From: Sisyra terminalis
Taxonomy: Eukaryota > Arthropoda > Insecta > Neuroptera > Sisyridae
DNA: 64,000 bases
Direction: 5' to 3'
NCBI GenBank assembly: GCA_958496175.1
Contig: OY292278.1
Location: forward strand, 25,172,001 to 25,236,000
This document shows positions 47,306 to 57,834 of the stretch, piece by piece. The position numbers and the translations under genes are program-made. The first letter of the stretch is position 1. Each line of letters opens with the position of its first letter. The notes beneath the pieces were generated by a model, which saw only the letters and a list, made by a program, of their open reading frames with translations, searched no databases and was not told the origin of the DNA.

Positions 47306-48065
47306 TGTTTTCAACACGACGGTGGAACTTGCCACCCTACACGTGAAAATTATGACGAATTGCAAGATTTTATCGAAAATCCCTTAATTTTGTATGGAGA
47401 ACATGTCAATTGGCCAGTAAAGTCAGGTGATTTAACACTATTAAACCTATTTTTATGGGAATGCTCGAAAAGCAAAGTTTTAACGTTACGTTGATAAGCC
47501 ATCCACTATTCTAGATTTATAATGCATCACGGTCGAAATAAATGTCATAACCATCTGATCGACAAATTGATAAAAATATTCAGAGGATTAGGATCAAATA
47601 ATAATCAGTCAAAATTATATATTTTATATATATATTTATTGAATTTTAAAAATATTAGAATTTAAGAATATTAAAAATATATATTTTTATTGAAAAAAAT
47701 TGTATGTATCTTGGGAGTTTTATGATTGTTTTTACCAACTGTAACGTATAAAATGAATTGACAATGATTATTTTTAACAAGGTTAAATCGATTATTTACG
47801 GTATGAAAGAATTCATTCTAATAATTGTTTGTATTTTTGGTATTAATAAAAAATTGGCTATGATATTTCAGAACGCCTGAGGAAGGCTCAATAACCGGGC
47901 CGAAACGTCGCGCATGTAATAAATAGTTTTGACTGATTATTATTTGATCCTAGTCCTCTGAATATTTTTATCAATTTATCATCATCGAGGATCTGAAACT
48001 CAACAGTAATGTCATCTGATCGACGTTCGGAAAACTAGTTGAGGTGAATATTTGAGAGACATCAT
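47306..48065 (+). pseudogene. Tc1/mariner transposase relic, split by an insertion
   Basis: Frame 47306-47491 reads FQHDGGTCHPTRENYDEL and, after LQDFIENPLILYGEH, NWPVKSGDLTLLNLFLW. This matches the DDE domain of Tc1/mariner-superfamily transposases (FQQDGATCHTAR and NWPPRSCDLTPLDYFLW type boxes), including the second catalytic Asp in the HDG box. A stop pair follows; a shifted frame continues DKPSTILDL to about 47551. The coding sequence is then interrupted by a 449-bp Penelope-type insertion and resumes after the duplicated CATCTGATCGAC at 48013. The N-terminal DNA-binding domain and the TIRs were not found. Non-functional. Confidence 0.85.
47564..48012 (+). mobile_element. Penelope-type insertion with 12-bp target duplication
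   Basis: Flanked by CATCTGATCGAC on both sides (47552-47563 and 48013-48024), inside the transposase relic. The 5' part (47564-47614) is an inverted copy of the segment 47927-47977 (TTTTGACTGATTATTATTTG ... CCTCTGAATATTTTTATCAA). The terminal motif at 47876-47912 reads CCTGAGGA, A, GGCTC, loop, GGGCC, GAAACGTCGC. An inverted 5' piece plus a variable-length duplication fits known Penelope-like insertion structure. No coding part is included. Confidence 0.8.
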
Positions 48066-48358
48066 TTTTCTAACATAAATAACATTGACAAATCTTCAAA
48101 ATTTACTTGATTCAAAATTTAAAATTTATAATCTTAATTTGCATTTACAAACCCTCCACCTTATTTGGTCAACGCCATATAAATAAAGGATAAGTGGAAT
48201 ACGAAGTTCAGGTGCCAGAAATTAAGTATCTAAATGATTTATAGATAATACTATAACCCAATAAATAGAAAACAGTTTTTTTATTAATTTTTTAAGTTTT
48301 GAATCATTTTTATTATTTAATAAATTATTTTAAGAATTTGGTGGTGAAATTAAATAAT

Positions 48359-48807
48359 TAGTGTCTGACCGAAACTCGTTTTTACGGCCGAAACCGAATT
48401 TCAGCATCAGTCTCAGTTTTGGCCGAAACCAAAACCGAAACCTCCATATAAGGTCTTATTTTCATAGAACAAAAAAAATTTAATCATAATTAGTCACTCT
48501 TTACATTTAAATCCTATAGTTCCCTATTAATTAGACATTTAATCCCTAATATTTAAGTAAATCATTAACATAAGATTTAATGATCACTTCTCATTTCAAA
48601 TAAATTATTTACGCTGAAATACGACGTTGATTTGAAAGAAATGCACCTAATATTTCTTTTTAGTTTTAGTTACAAATAACATACAATAAAAAAAAAAGTT
48701 ACAAAACACAATTTCTTTCTACTAAAAGCCGAAACCAAAACTAAGCCGAAACTCGTTTTTTGGCCAAAACTAGGCTGAACCGAAACCAAAAGTTTGATCG
48801 GACACTA
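48359..48807. mobile_element. hAT-like MITE with CCGAAAC subterminal repeats
   Basis: The ends TAGTGTC and GACACTA are inverted, extending to AGTGTCTGACCGAAACT against AGTGTCCGATCAAACTT. Flanking 8-mers TAAATAAT (48351-48358) and GAAATAAT (48808-48815) agree at seven positions. Both subterminal zones contain clusters of CCGAAAC(C/T) and GGCCGAAAC repeats, with an AT-rich non-coding middle. Non-autonomous hAT is the best fit. Confidence 0.75.
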
Positions 48808-48944
48808 GAAATAATGTAACCCTCACGTTTAATAAGAGCAATTCGACGTTTATATGTAAGTTTCAATATAGTTTCAATAGATTTACCCTACAATTTTTTC
48901 ACGTTCATCAATTTTACATTGTACTTTTGGGGTTATAATTTCCC

Positions 48945-49785
48945 AAATTCCCTAAATACTTTTACATTTCTAGTTTAAAAGTTATTCAAAAAAATAAATG
49001 GGATTACCGCATTTTAATATTGTTCATTGGGTTCATTGGGTATTTATGTAACAGTTATAAAAAGAAAATTATTTTACAAAAACAAAAAAAATATAATTAA
49101 TAATCAGCACTTTTCACGTTCTTATCCATGGTTTATAGTTGATGTTTTTATTTAATCTTTGTACAATGTTTCACTACTTTCGTAGCTTCATCAGATACTC
49201 AATTATAAAACATAAATTGTTAAATTCATGTATAATAATTTCGTCATTAATAAAACAATAATAATATGTTAATAGTACCCTCTTGTAAAACTAAAATATG
49301 TTAAAAATTGACACTATAAAACATTAAAAGAAACAATCTTTATTATTTATAATAAAAAGTTCTTTTATTAGAAATTATTTATTTAAATGTTTTATAGTGT
49401 CAATTTTTAACATATTGTAATTTTACAAGAGGATACTATTAACATATAATTAATGTTTTATTAATGACGAAATTATTATACATTAATATAACAATTTATG
49501 TTTTATAATTGAGTACCTGATGAAGCTACGATAGTAGCGAAACATTGTACAAAGATTAAATAAAAACATCAACTATAAGCCATGGATAAGGACGTGATTA
49601 GTGCTGTTTAACATTAATTTTATTTTTTGAGTTTTGGTTAAAAAATTTTCATTTTATCTTCATAAACTGTTTCATAATTAAAGCCCAAACAATAATACTG
49701 AAATGCGGTAATCCCATTTATTTTTTTAAAGAATTTTTAAATTAGAAAATGTAAAAGTATTTAAAGAATTTGGGAAATTCGACAA
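48945..49785. repeat. Palindrome of about 840 bp with two Penelope-type motifs
   Basis: The arms pair over almost their whole length: GGGATTACCGCATTTTAATA at 49000 with its complement near 49705, outward to AAATTCCCTAAATACTTTTA, and inward through ATTGACACTATAAAACATTA, with a central spacer of about 40 bp. Each arm holds a motif oriented outward: CTGATGA, A, GCTAC, loop, GTAG(C/T), GAAACATTGTAC (right arm 49513-49550; left arm 49161-49198 on the minus strand). Both motifs are intact, so the palindrome is young or corrected between its arms. Confidence 0.85.
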
Positions 49786-49789
49786 AAAA

Positions 49790-51150
49790 AAACGTTTATA
49801 TCAAAGAGATTTTCCTTGGAGTAAAATAATTCAGTTACACCTGAATCCATTTTCAATAACGAGAAAATCCGTAATATTTTAAAAGATTGGCGTCAAATAT
49901 CACGCTTAGGTATCTATCATTGGAATTTTTTGCCATCGAAGATATTCGTACATCTCGTTTTTTTCCCATGCAGACCTTTTCGTTTGCCTCCATTTTCGTG
50001 CTTTTTGCCTTTTATTTTCGTTGGTTGTATCATCTATGTACTTCAGATATCGAAGCTATTTTAACTTGACGCTTTATCTCAGTCTCAGTTAGGATTTTAG
50101 CTCTCAATATATACGTATAGGATACCATATAATATAAATCCATCAGTTTTTATTTGATCTTATCATTTTTACTCTAAGTATTATATATACCTCCCGTACA
50201 GTACGGCATTGTAGAATGTCTTCTTTTTCGCATTTCACATAGTGCGATCGATCTTTTTACCTCTTTTCTTTTTCTCATTATGTTTAGCAAGTTGATTTAT
50301 GACTATGATCGAAATGAGTCGGTTTTTATAGTAAAGAAACGAAAAATTTCTAATCTAGTTTCTAACATTGATTTTTTAGTTCAAATTCGATATTTAATTT
50401 AAAAAGATAAATTATAATTTCTTTTACATATACATGAAAATCAAAAAGCATCATTTTAAATGAAATTTCAATAATAAATTGCTGCTCATTTCATTATTAT
50501 TTCTACCAGGTATTCATTGCGTTATCAGCCTTTACTACATACACATATACGAATGAAAAATTAAAGCTCAGACCACTCGAAAATCGCGATTACAATGAAG
50601 ATAAAGACTCATATTTATGAGCGCCTATGTTATCAAAACCACAAATGCGAATTTTCCACTTTATCGTTGCGATACCAATCCAGAGGAAAAAAAGTCAAAT
50701 TTAACGAAAGCTCAAAGCTTCGTTCTTTTTCGGTGTGCTGGTGCTTTCATATTTTATTATTGTTTGTCGAGAAAAATTGGGGTCGTTGCAAATGGGCGCT
50801 ACTCAAGTATAATTACGAGAATGGCTCAAGCTTAACAATGCCTTGTAGTTAAAAAATTCTTCAAAAAGCCTTCAAGTGCGGAAGTTGTTAAGTTGGCCAT
50901 TAGGAATGTTAGAAGGGATTTGCTTTAAGTGTGAAAATTTTCGGAAATGTTTTTTTTAACTTTATTTACAATGCTTGATTTTGATTAATTCTTGATAATG
51001 ATTTTTCAAAATTGTTGCGAATATAGCACATGCATACATGATTTACGAAAAAATTATATTGATTCAATCATGAAAACTAATAAAAAAAGTATTTTTAAAA
51101 AAAAATAGTTAGGAGTAGTAGTACCAGTAGTAATGGCAGAAGAAGTAGCA
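49790..51150. other. AT-rich stretch without recognised gene
   Basis: Positions 49880-50080 and 50590-50850 are GC-richer with short frames on both strands but without recognisable domains. Just before 51150 lies a short GTA/GCA trinucleotide-rich tract. Confidence 0.4.
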
Positions 51151-51541
51151 ATGGTAGTCAGAGCTGACAAAATAATACTAAGATACTGTATATTAGTTCC
51201 TTTATTTTTTGGTAAAAAGTAACTAGTATCTAAGATACTTTTTGAAAGAAGCTAATTCTTGTGACTTAAAATGTATCTCAGGTACCGGAAAGTAACTTAA
51301 ACACCGAGATATCAAAAGATTTGATACAGAAATTTATTAACTTTATTCTATAAAATTAAATATATTTTATCACTTATATGAATATTCTATCGTTTTTTAA
51401 TGTGTGTTGTGTTTACAGGGGTTTAGGCAAACATACATACTTCATTTTTCGTTTCCATTCCTAAATTAATAAAGATTAGACATTTACCATGTATTCAGAG
51501 GATAGTTGTTGAAGCGGGCAAATGAGTTTATTTTTAAATAA

Positions 51542-52105
51542 ATAACTAACGGATACGACAGTTTAATCGTAGACAAAATAATATCGAAATTTACTAAAAA
51601 ATCCATTCTACAACTCTACAAAAAGAAAACAAAAAATATATAAAAACTTCAATAATGTTTTCAATTTTACAATCGCCAATTTCCTAAAGAAAAATAACTT
51701 CAATGAAAAAACATGATGAAAATTCTCAAACCATTGGAGAACAACCAATTAACAACGGAAAATAAAACCGGAATATATAAAATTAAATGTGGTTCCTGTA
51801 AAAAATTCTACATTGGCCAAACTGGTAGATCTTTCAGAACAAGATATAAGGAACATACACCCAAGAAACCTACTTCAACAACAACTTCAAATTTTACAAA
51901 ACACCTTTATAACGAAAATCATCAATGCTTACATTTCGAAACAAATTTTAAGTCACTACATATATGCAAGAAATGATCACATATGAACACCCTAGAAGAA
52001 TATGAAATATACAAAGCACACAAACTAAATCCAAATAACATCCTTAACGACAAACTATATAAAACAAATTACCTATATGAAATTTGTTTACAATTGACAA
52101 AATAA
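51542..52105 (+). pseudogene. Penelope-like element, GIY-YIG C-terminal fragment
   Basis: C-terminal part of a Penelope-like retroelement protein. An upstream decayed stretch reads ITNGYDSLIVDKIISKFTKK. From 51713 an open frame contains ILKPLENNQL and the GIY-YIG nuclease domain: GIYKIKCGSCKKFYIG, then QTGRSFRTRYKEH and FTKHLYNENH. The spaced Cys pair after GIY (CGSC) is typical of the element-encoded endonuclease. After a stop near 51976 a shifted frame continues (51983-52105) with AHKLNPNNILNDKL to the C-terminus, so one frameshift separates the last 40 residues. The reverse transcriptase is missing. The family terminal motif follows at 52112. The fragment is nested inside the hAT-like element. 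It is non-functional as it stands. Confidence 0.9.
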
Positions 52106-52111
52106 TTATTA

Positions 52112-52149
52112 CCTGATGATGACAGTCAAAAACTGTTGAAACGCGTCGT
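52112..52149 (+). ncRNA. Hammerhead-like terminal motif of the Penelope-like element
   Basis: CCTGATGA, one base, GACAGT, loop, ACTGTT, GAAACGCGTCG. The two boxes CTGATGA and GAAAC framed by a stem match the hammerhead ribozyme core, which is known in Penelope-like elements. One extra base between CTGATGA and the stem departs from the consensus. Seven bases separate it from the coding stop. Ribozyme activity is unproven. Confidence 0.5.
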
Positions 52150-52220
52150 AATAAAGAAGAAATTGAGTCCTATAAGACATATATTATTATCCATTAAATG
52201 AGTTTATACTTTTTGTTTAA

Positions 52221-52258
52221 CGCGACGTTTCGCAATGATTTATTACTTCTTCAGGCGC
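52221..52258 (-). ncRNA. Second hammerhead-like motif, opposite strand
   Basis: On the minus strand: GCGCCTGAAGA, A, GTAAT, loop, ATTGC, GAAACGTCGCG. It differs in sequence from the motif at 52112, so it comes from another Penelope-type family; the two face each other about 70 bp apart. Confidence 0.45.
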
Positions 52259-52915
52259 TCTAAACGTACAATATTAACTTCGTTATATATAATAATTGCC
52301 TTACCATATTCTTTTTGCTTGTAGTGGTCTACTTGTAACTTGTAATACATTTAACATCAAAAACTTTTAAAATAAAATTAAAAAAATATAAAAATTAAAA
52401 AATTTTTTTTAAAAAAAAGCCAAAAACCTACAAAGAAATTGCCCATTTTGCAACTCAACAACTATCCTTTGAACATATAGTAAATTAACCATCAAGGAGC
52501 TGATACATATTTAGAAAGATAACACTCATATTATTTGATTACCTAAAACCTTTATCTAATACGTTAAAAAACTTAGTAAGTTAATAATATTCGCTGGGAG
52601 CGAAGTCATGGTGGAGACAATTGAATCGATCCTAGCGCTAGTAGTGGTCAAAATTTTATTAGGTTAAACTCTTGTCTTACAGCCCCAACAATTCTCGAGC
52701 ATTGTTTAGAGCCGTCAGATGTAGTTTTCATCGTGCACGGAGCGAATACAAGGTAACTTAAAATTATATTTTAAATATCTTAAGTTAAGTATTTAAATTC
52801 CTATTTTTACGAGTAACTAGAGACCCAAAGTGACTTAGGGTACTTTTTTAAAAAAGGTAACGTATCTTGTATCTAAGTACTCTCCCAAAGTATCTTTGAC
52901 AGCTCTGATGGTAGT

Positions 52916-53740
52916 AGTAAGTAGTAGTGAATAGTAGTAGTAGTTTTTAACTTCTACCGCACGCAACTACGCACTAGACACGCTATTTCAGCGAATACCT
53001 ACACCGCATAAAACTTGCAAATAATTCTATTTGCTACTGTATGCTGTAAATACTGCTTAATGTATATCGACGGCGTCAGTTACACCTAATTTCACTGGGA
53101 TAGATAAACGGCAAAAAGAAAAGTAGTTAAAGTAACCCTTGGAAATGTACTTAGCCAATCTTGCCTCCCATAAGACCAGCTCCAAATAGAAATAAGAAAC
53201 GATCATGAGCTACGTGGAGAACTTAGGTAATAGCAGTAGTTGATTTTATAAAAGTTGAAAAATCTTCAAAAGACACCAACGGATGTGGCTAAAAGTGTAT
53301 TCGCTGCTAATATAAAATATTAACCTATTTAAAAACAATTCTTTTTCTTCCTTTTTCGTGGGAACGGGACCAGACCGCAAACTACTTTTGCATTACTTCA
53401 ACCTGACCTTTGCCCCTTTGCCATTAACACGTTGATTACGTAGCTTATGATCGCTTCCAATTTTTGCTCATATGAAAAGTGAGGCTTTCAGAAAGAAAGA
53501 CATAAAACTGGTATAACTAATTTTTAATGAAAGGATTCAACCATGCGGAAAACTAATTGCGAAAATTAAAAAAGCATATAAAAAAAAATAAACAAATTAC
53601 ATAGCATACCATACAGCTGATTTTAGCCGAATCGTGTTATTTAATTTGGCTTGGGATAATTGTTTTTTTTAATCTCAATTTTTTTTTTTGAAATAACGTT
53701 AAAAAGTCGTTTGTAAAACAATATTTTTTTCTTTGTAATA
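52916..53740. other. Unassigned stretch after the hAT element
   Basis: Starts with GTA-rich trinucleotide DNA. Positions 53085-53225 are less AT-rich and include ATGAGCTACGTGGAG at about 53206 followed by TTAG/GTAATA, which could be a short first coding exon; no support beyond this. Positions 53380-53460 are GC-richer without a recognised motif. Confidence 0.3.
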
Positions 53741-53744
53741 AAAC

Positions 53745-53872
53745 ACTAACTGGTTTCACAAAGACTACCACTTTTTAACGGAAATTGATAACCATTATTC
53801 GTACCCATCAACTGCTAGTTTTGGAGTGATCACCTAGACTACTCGTCCTCTTGTAAAAGTAGACTTGTAAAA
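53745..53872 (-). mobile_element. tRNA-derived SINE, decayed reverse copy
   Basis: On the minus strand: GAGGACGAGTAGTCTAGGTG head, CACTCCAAAACTAGCAG, and a B-box-like GGGTACGAAT. It follows the layout of the copies at 9.4 and 19.7 kb but is more diverged, and the body is short. Confidence 0.6.
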
Positions 53873-54058
53873 ATTAATTGATCATTACATACATCTTTTT
53901 TATTCTAAACAACAGTTTATTAAATGAGTTTTTTTAAAGTCGTAAAAATAGTGTTTTTAAGTATGATTATGATTTTCGTAAAAGAAATAAGAAAAATAAA
54001 AATTTCCATATACCATTACAAATAGCGAATCTAAAAAGAAAATATAGCCATCACCTAC

Positions 54059-54888
54059 TAGGGTGTTTTTTTTTTCGGGATTTTTTTTTTTTTGCTCCCA
54101 TGCCGAAATTTTGTTGGAAATACTTCAAAAAAAATTCCCTGACAGTTTGAGCTCTTAATATTAATATTAAGTACTCGCTCACAGCGTGTGAATATTTTCT
54201 ATTTAAAATACACGTAAACTTTGATTTTTTTTTTAAATTTTTATAGCTCAGCGGCATTTTATGGTATCGCCTCGCTCAAAGTCGAGATTTTTTTACAATT
54301 GTATGCTCTACAAAAGTGCCTATTTTTAATAATTTTTAATAAGGAATAAAAAATCAATATTTTCTTAAATTTTACTCAATAATCCGTAAAAATTTTATAG
54401 TAAGAGAAGTTCAAGGCTCAATATCTCAAGAAATATCGATCTTAGGAATTTGGTTTTCTGGAACTTTTTTGTAGGAAATTAAATTTCCTATAAATTTGAC
54501 TTTTACATTTTTTCTGTTGGTCTTGTAATTCATGAGTTACTGAGAGAAAAACGAGAAATCTATGAAAAATCTAGGTTTAGTGACCCGTACTACCTCGCCC
54601 GTGTAAATTACGATTTTGCCGCAATAGGCACTTTTGTAGAGCATACAATTGTCAAAAAATCCCGACTTTGAGCGAGGTGATACTATAAAATGCCGCTGAG
54701 CTATAAAAATTTAAAAAAAGAAAATTAAAGTTTACGTGTATTTAAATGGAAAATATTCACACGCTGTGAGCGAGTACTTAATATTAACATTAAGAGCTCA
54801 AACTTTCAGAAATTTTTTTTTGAAGTATTTCCAATAAAATTTCGGCATGGGAGCAAAAAAAAAATAGTAACAAAAAAAAAACACCCTA
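54059..54888. mobile_element. 830-bp foldback element, 9-bp target duplication
   Basis: Flanked by ATCACCTAC on both sides (54050-54058 and 54889-54897). It starts TAGGGTGTTTTTT and ends with the complement. Inverted arms of about 265 bp continue through TGCTCCCATGCCGAAATTTT, AGTACTCGCTCACAGCGTGT and AGCGGCATTTTATGGTATCG to AGTGCCTATT, enclosing about 300 bp of unique AT-rich sequence. No transposase. Long TIRs and a 9-bp duplication suggest a Mutator-like or other foldback DNA transposon. Confidence 0.9.
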
Positions 54889-54897
54889 ATCACCTAC

Positions 54898-56320
54898 ATT
54901 ACTCCGATGAAATTGCGGGCATCAGCTAGTCCTCCTATAAATTTATTTTGTTTAAAAAATTATTGACATGTCTATTTATACATAATGTAATGAAAGTTTA
55001 AGAAAAAGGGGTAGCACATTTTCACGTCTAATATTTTCCTTCTAAAGTATTTCAATTAACAAAGAAGTCATAATAAATTTACGTTTACCTACTATTTTAA
55101 AAGCTTTTTTATCATACTATATTTTCAAGTGGGAATGTACATTATACATGTTGTACCCAACTTGAAAATTGAATTATGTATGGTTAGGCTAAATTTAAGT
55201 GGGTTACTTCGAGCAATTCGATATGTTCAATACATTAAGCCTCAAATTTGTCTCGTTAATCCCCCCATCTGCGATCAGTTCAAGTGTAATTTAACCAATT
55301 GATCTATATTAAACGAATTATTTTCGGATAAAATTAGTTCAATTAACGATCGAAACTCATTCTGTCATCTTCGCCTTTTCCCTCGCTCGTCAAACTCTAT
55401 CAAATAGCTTTAATTATATCAAACTTTTGTCTCAGTATTTATTATCACGATATCAAAAAGGACAGTGGGATAAAAGTTCTATTTATTTCATTTCTTAGAA
55501 AATAAATATGGGTGGATAATGCTATTGTGTTTTCAGTTGTTTAGTGCTACTTGAAATAATTGCTTAATCATTGAGCTTTAAAGCTTTGATTTCTAAAGAC
55601 AAATTTTACATTCCTCTTTGTCAATATAGCCACAATAATTGTTGATATCATTTAAATTCTTATGAAAATTATGCAAACGAATCATTATTTTATATCTTTG
55701 CATTTAAAATTTCATCTTTAAAACTTTTATGAAACAAAACAAAAAAAAAAGGATTTCTACCAAACTAAACTTTTATTCGCTCCAACAAATAAAAGTTACT
55801 TTCCGTCGCCGTTGAATTTCATGCATAAAAACATGAAAATGTTATCTCAATAAACTTTTTTCTTCATTAATATTTTAAAATAAACATTTGTTTGGCGTAT
55901 TATGAAACAATATTTAATTATTGCGACCAACAAGGAACACACCATAACTTTGGAGCGTCTCTCAACTGTATTACAGTGTATTTTTTTTTCAACTGAATAT
56001 AAATTACTTCGAATCAAGAAGATAAAATAGGATTATTATATATAAATTGCGGCTTTGCCAAAATAAATTAATGTGGTCTCGTTTTCAACGTATGACGACA
56101 AAGTTTCGTTGGAGCGCAACGGAACCATATTGTTGATAAACTAATAAATATTTACCAACTCGAAATCGCTTTCCATACTTCTTCGATTTTCATAATCGAA
56201 AATAAATCATTAGTCTTACATTTTTATAATTCCGATTAAAGCAAGAGAAACAAAGATTAGACGTACATAAAGATAGAAAAAGCAAAAAAAAAATTATCAG
56301 AGATGTAATAACGAAATATA
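54898..56320. other. AT-rich stretch without recognised gene
   Basis: No repeat partner was found. Positions 55250-55420 are somewhat less repetitive, with ATTA-type motifs, but nothing specific can be claimed. Confidence 0.4.
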
Positions 56321-56324
56321 CAAG

Positions 56325-56726
56325 GGTTGTTTTTCAATTACCAGTGCTTTGTGCAACATAGTGCCGCATGAAGCCACACTATGCGAGCCTTAAACTGGAA
56401 CAAATTAATTCCTAAGTGCGACCGTAAACTGAATTAGACTTTGTTTAGTTGGAGAAAAACTGAGTTTGATAAGTTGAAAGGTTGAGACAACCTTTAATGG
56501 AATTTTAAATAGTAAAATTGCGTTATCGTCAAGTATTTTAATTAGTTCCGAATTTTTGAAATAAACCATAAATTTTTCAGTCATTTTGTTGGTTACATTG
56601 CGCATCGCACCCGAGAGCACAGCTATTTCGAATGCTCAATTGTGCGATGCGTTGCGGCCGTTGGAACATTCAATGCTGAGCATTATGCCACATTATGCGC
56701 TTTTATGCTGTAATTGGAAAACAACC
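56325..56726. mobile_element. TIR element of about 400 bp
   Basis: The ends GGTTGTTTTTCAATTAC and GTAATTGGAAAACAACC are inverted, and similarity continues inward (GTGCCGCATGAAGCC against GGCATAATGCTCAGC-like sequence). The right half is GC-richer (GCATCGCACCCGAGAGCACA). Target duplication is not clear; no transposase motif was found in the short frames. Confidence 0.6.
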
Positions 56727-57834
56727 AAAGATACTTGTGAATTCGCTGCTATGGGGGCCGAGTTTTTAGACTTTTGCGCCAACTAGTGACAAACGCCTCA
56801 ATCTTTTGGGATCATTCATTCCACGAAGTATCAATAACAGGAGAACGAACGAGGTAGGCAATTTGCTAGTTCACGTGTCCTCAAAAATTCAGACATGTTT
56901 TAGTTATTTTTTCGGCCACCATTAGCGCATTATCGCTAAGAAACATGACCAACTTTATGTACTGAATTGCTACTGATTGTTCGCTTTTTTATTATTGTAA
57001 TTCGAAGTGAGGTTCAAGTTGTCACAATGTTAATTCATGTTCTTCATATAAGTTAATAGCTTTAACTAAATGCTTGTAATATAACATAAATTCATTATTA
57101 TTTGATTCTACTTATGTTTAGGAAACAATTTTCCATTGCAATTATTAATCTCTTATGAATTATATGAAAATATTTTTGGGGCTTATTTTCATACTTGTAT
57201 ACTATTGACACTAGAGTCCTCTGCACTATGCCCTCATTTTGTGGACGATTTTGCAATACAGCGTTCGTTCTTCTGTTATTTATACTTCGTGATTCATTCA
57301 AACTTAATGCTATTAAGTCCGGTCAATTTAGACAATTGAAATAGTAAAAAATCCCACAAAGCTGAATTTTCGTAGAGACCTTCAGTTTACCATTACAAAT
57401 GAAGTGCCAAAAGTCCCCATCGATCCCATGTGTGCTAAAAAATTTATTCGGGGTCAAAAGTCAAAATTTTCGGTTTTTTGGATTTTTCTCAAAAACGGTC
57501 AGTTTTATCGAAAAATTGCTTCAGACCAAAGTTGTAGATCTTAAAATTCTCTATAAAAATGATTTTAACAATTTTTTCTCTAAGACCAACCATTTTCCAG
57601 ATATTGCGCTTGTAAGAATCACGTTCTACATAATATGCACACATATGCCACGTATATACATATTCAGGCACTTAAGCAAGTAAAAATCCCTACTTGTGTC
57701 TCTTTTATGTATACATTATACTATTTTAAGAAAATATACTCTCAAAAGACAGCCAGTCCCTTAGAGAATAATCCCCTCTACTCGTATGGCCTTGAATAAC
57801 ATCTGGCTATTTATTAATGTATGCCTTAATTTCT
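56727..57834. other. AT-rich stretch without recognised gene
   Basis: Positions 57440-57610 look like decayed repeat DNA of a type common in insects (AAAACGGTCAGTTTTATCG, AAAGTTGTAGATCTTAAAAT), but no second copy was identified here. Confidence 0.4.

Larger units (their letters stand above)
51159..52907. mobile_element. hAT-like element, perfect 8-bp target duplication
   Basis: Flanked by ATGGTAGT at 51151-51158 and 52908-52915. The terminal inverted repeats are CAGAGCTGACAAA and the complement of TTTGACAGCTCTG. Subterminal regions (GATACTTT, AGTAACT, AGTACTCTCCCAAAG) resemble each other in inverted orientation. No hAT transposase frame is seen. The middle (about 51500-52535) is a later Penelope-like insertion, since the family copy at 45.3-45.7 kb runs straight through that junction. 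Confidence 0.9.
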
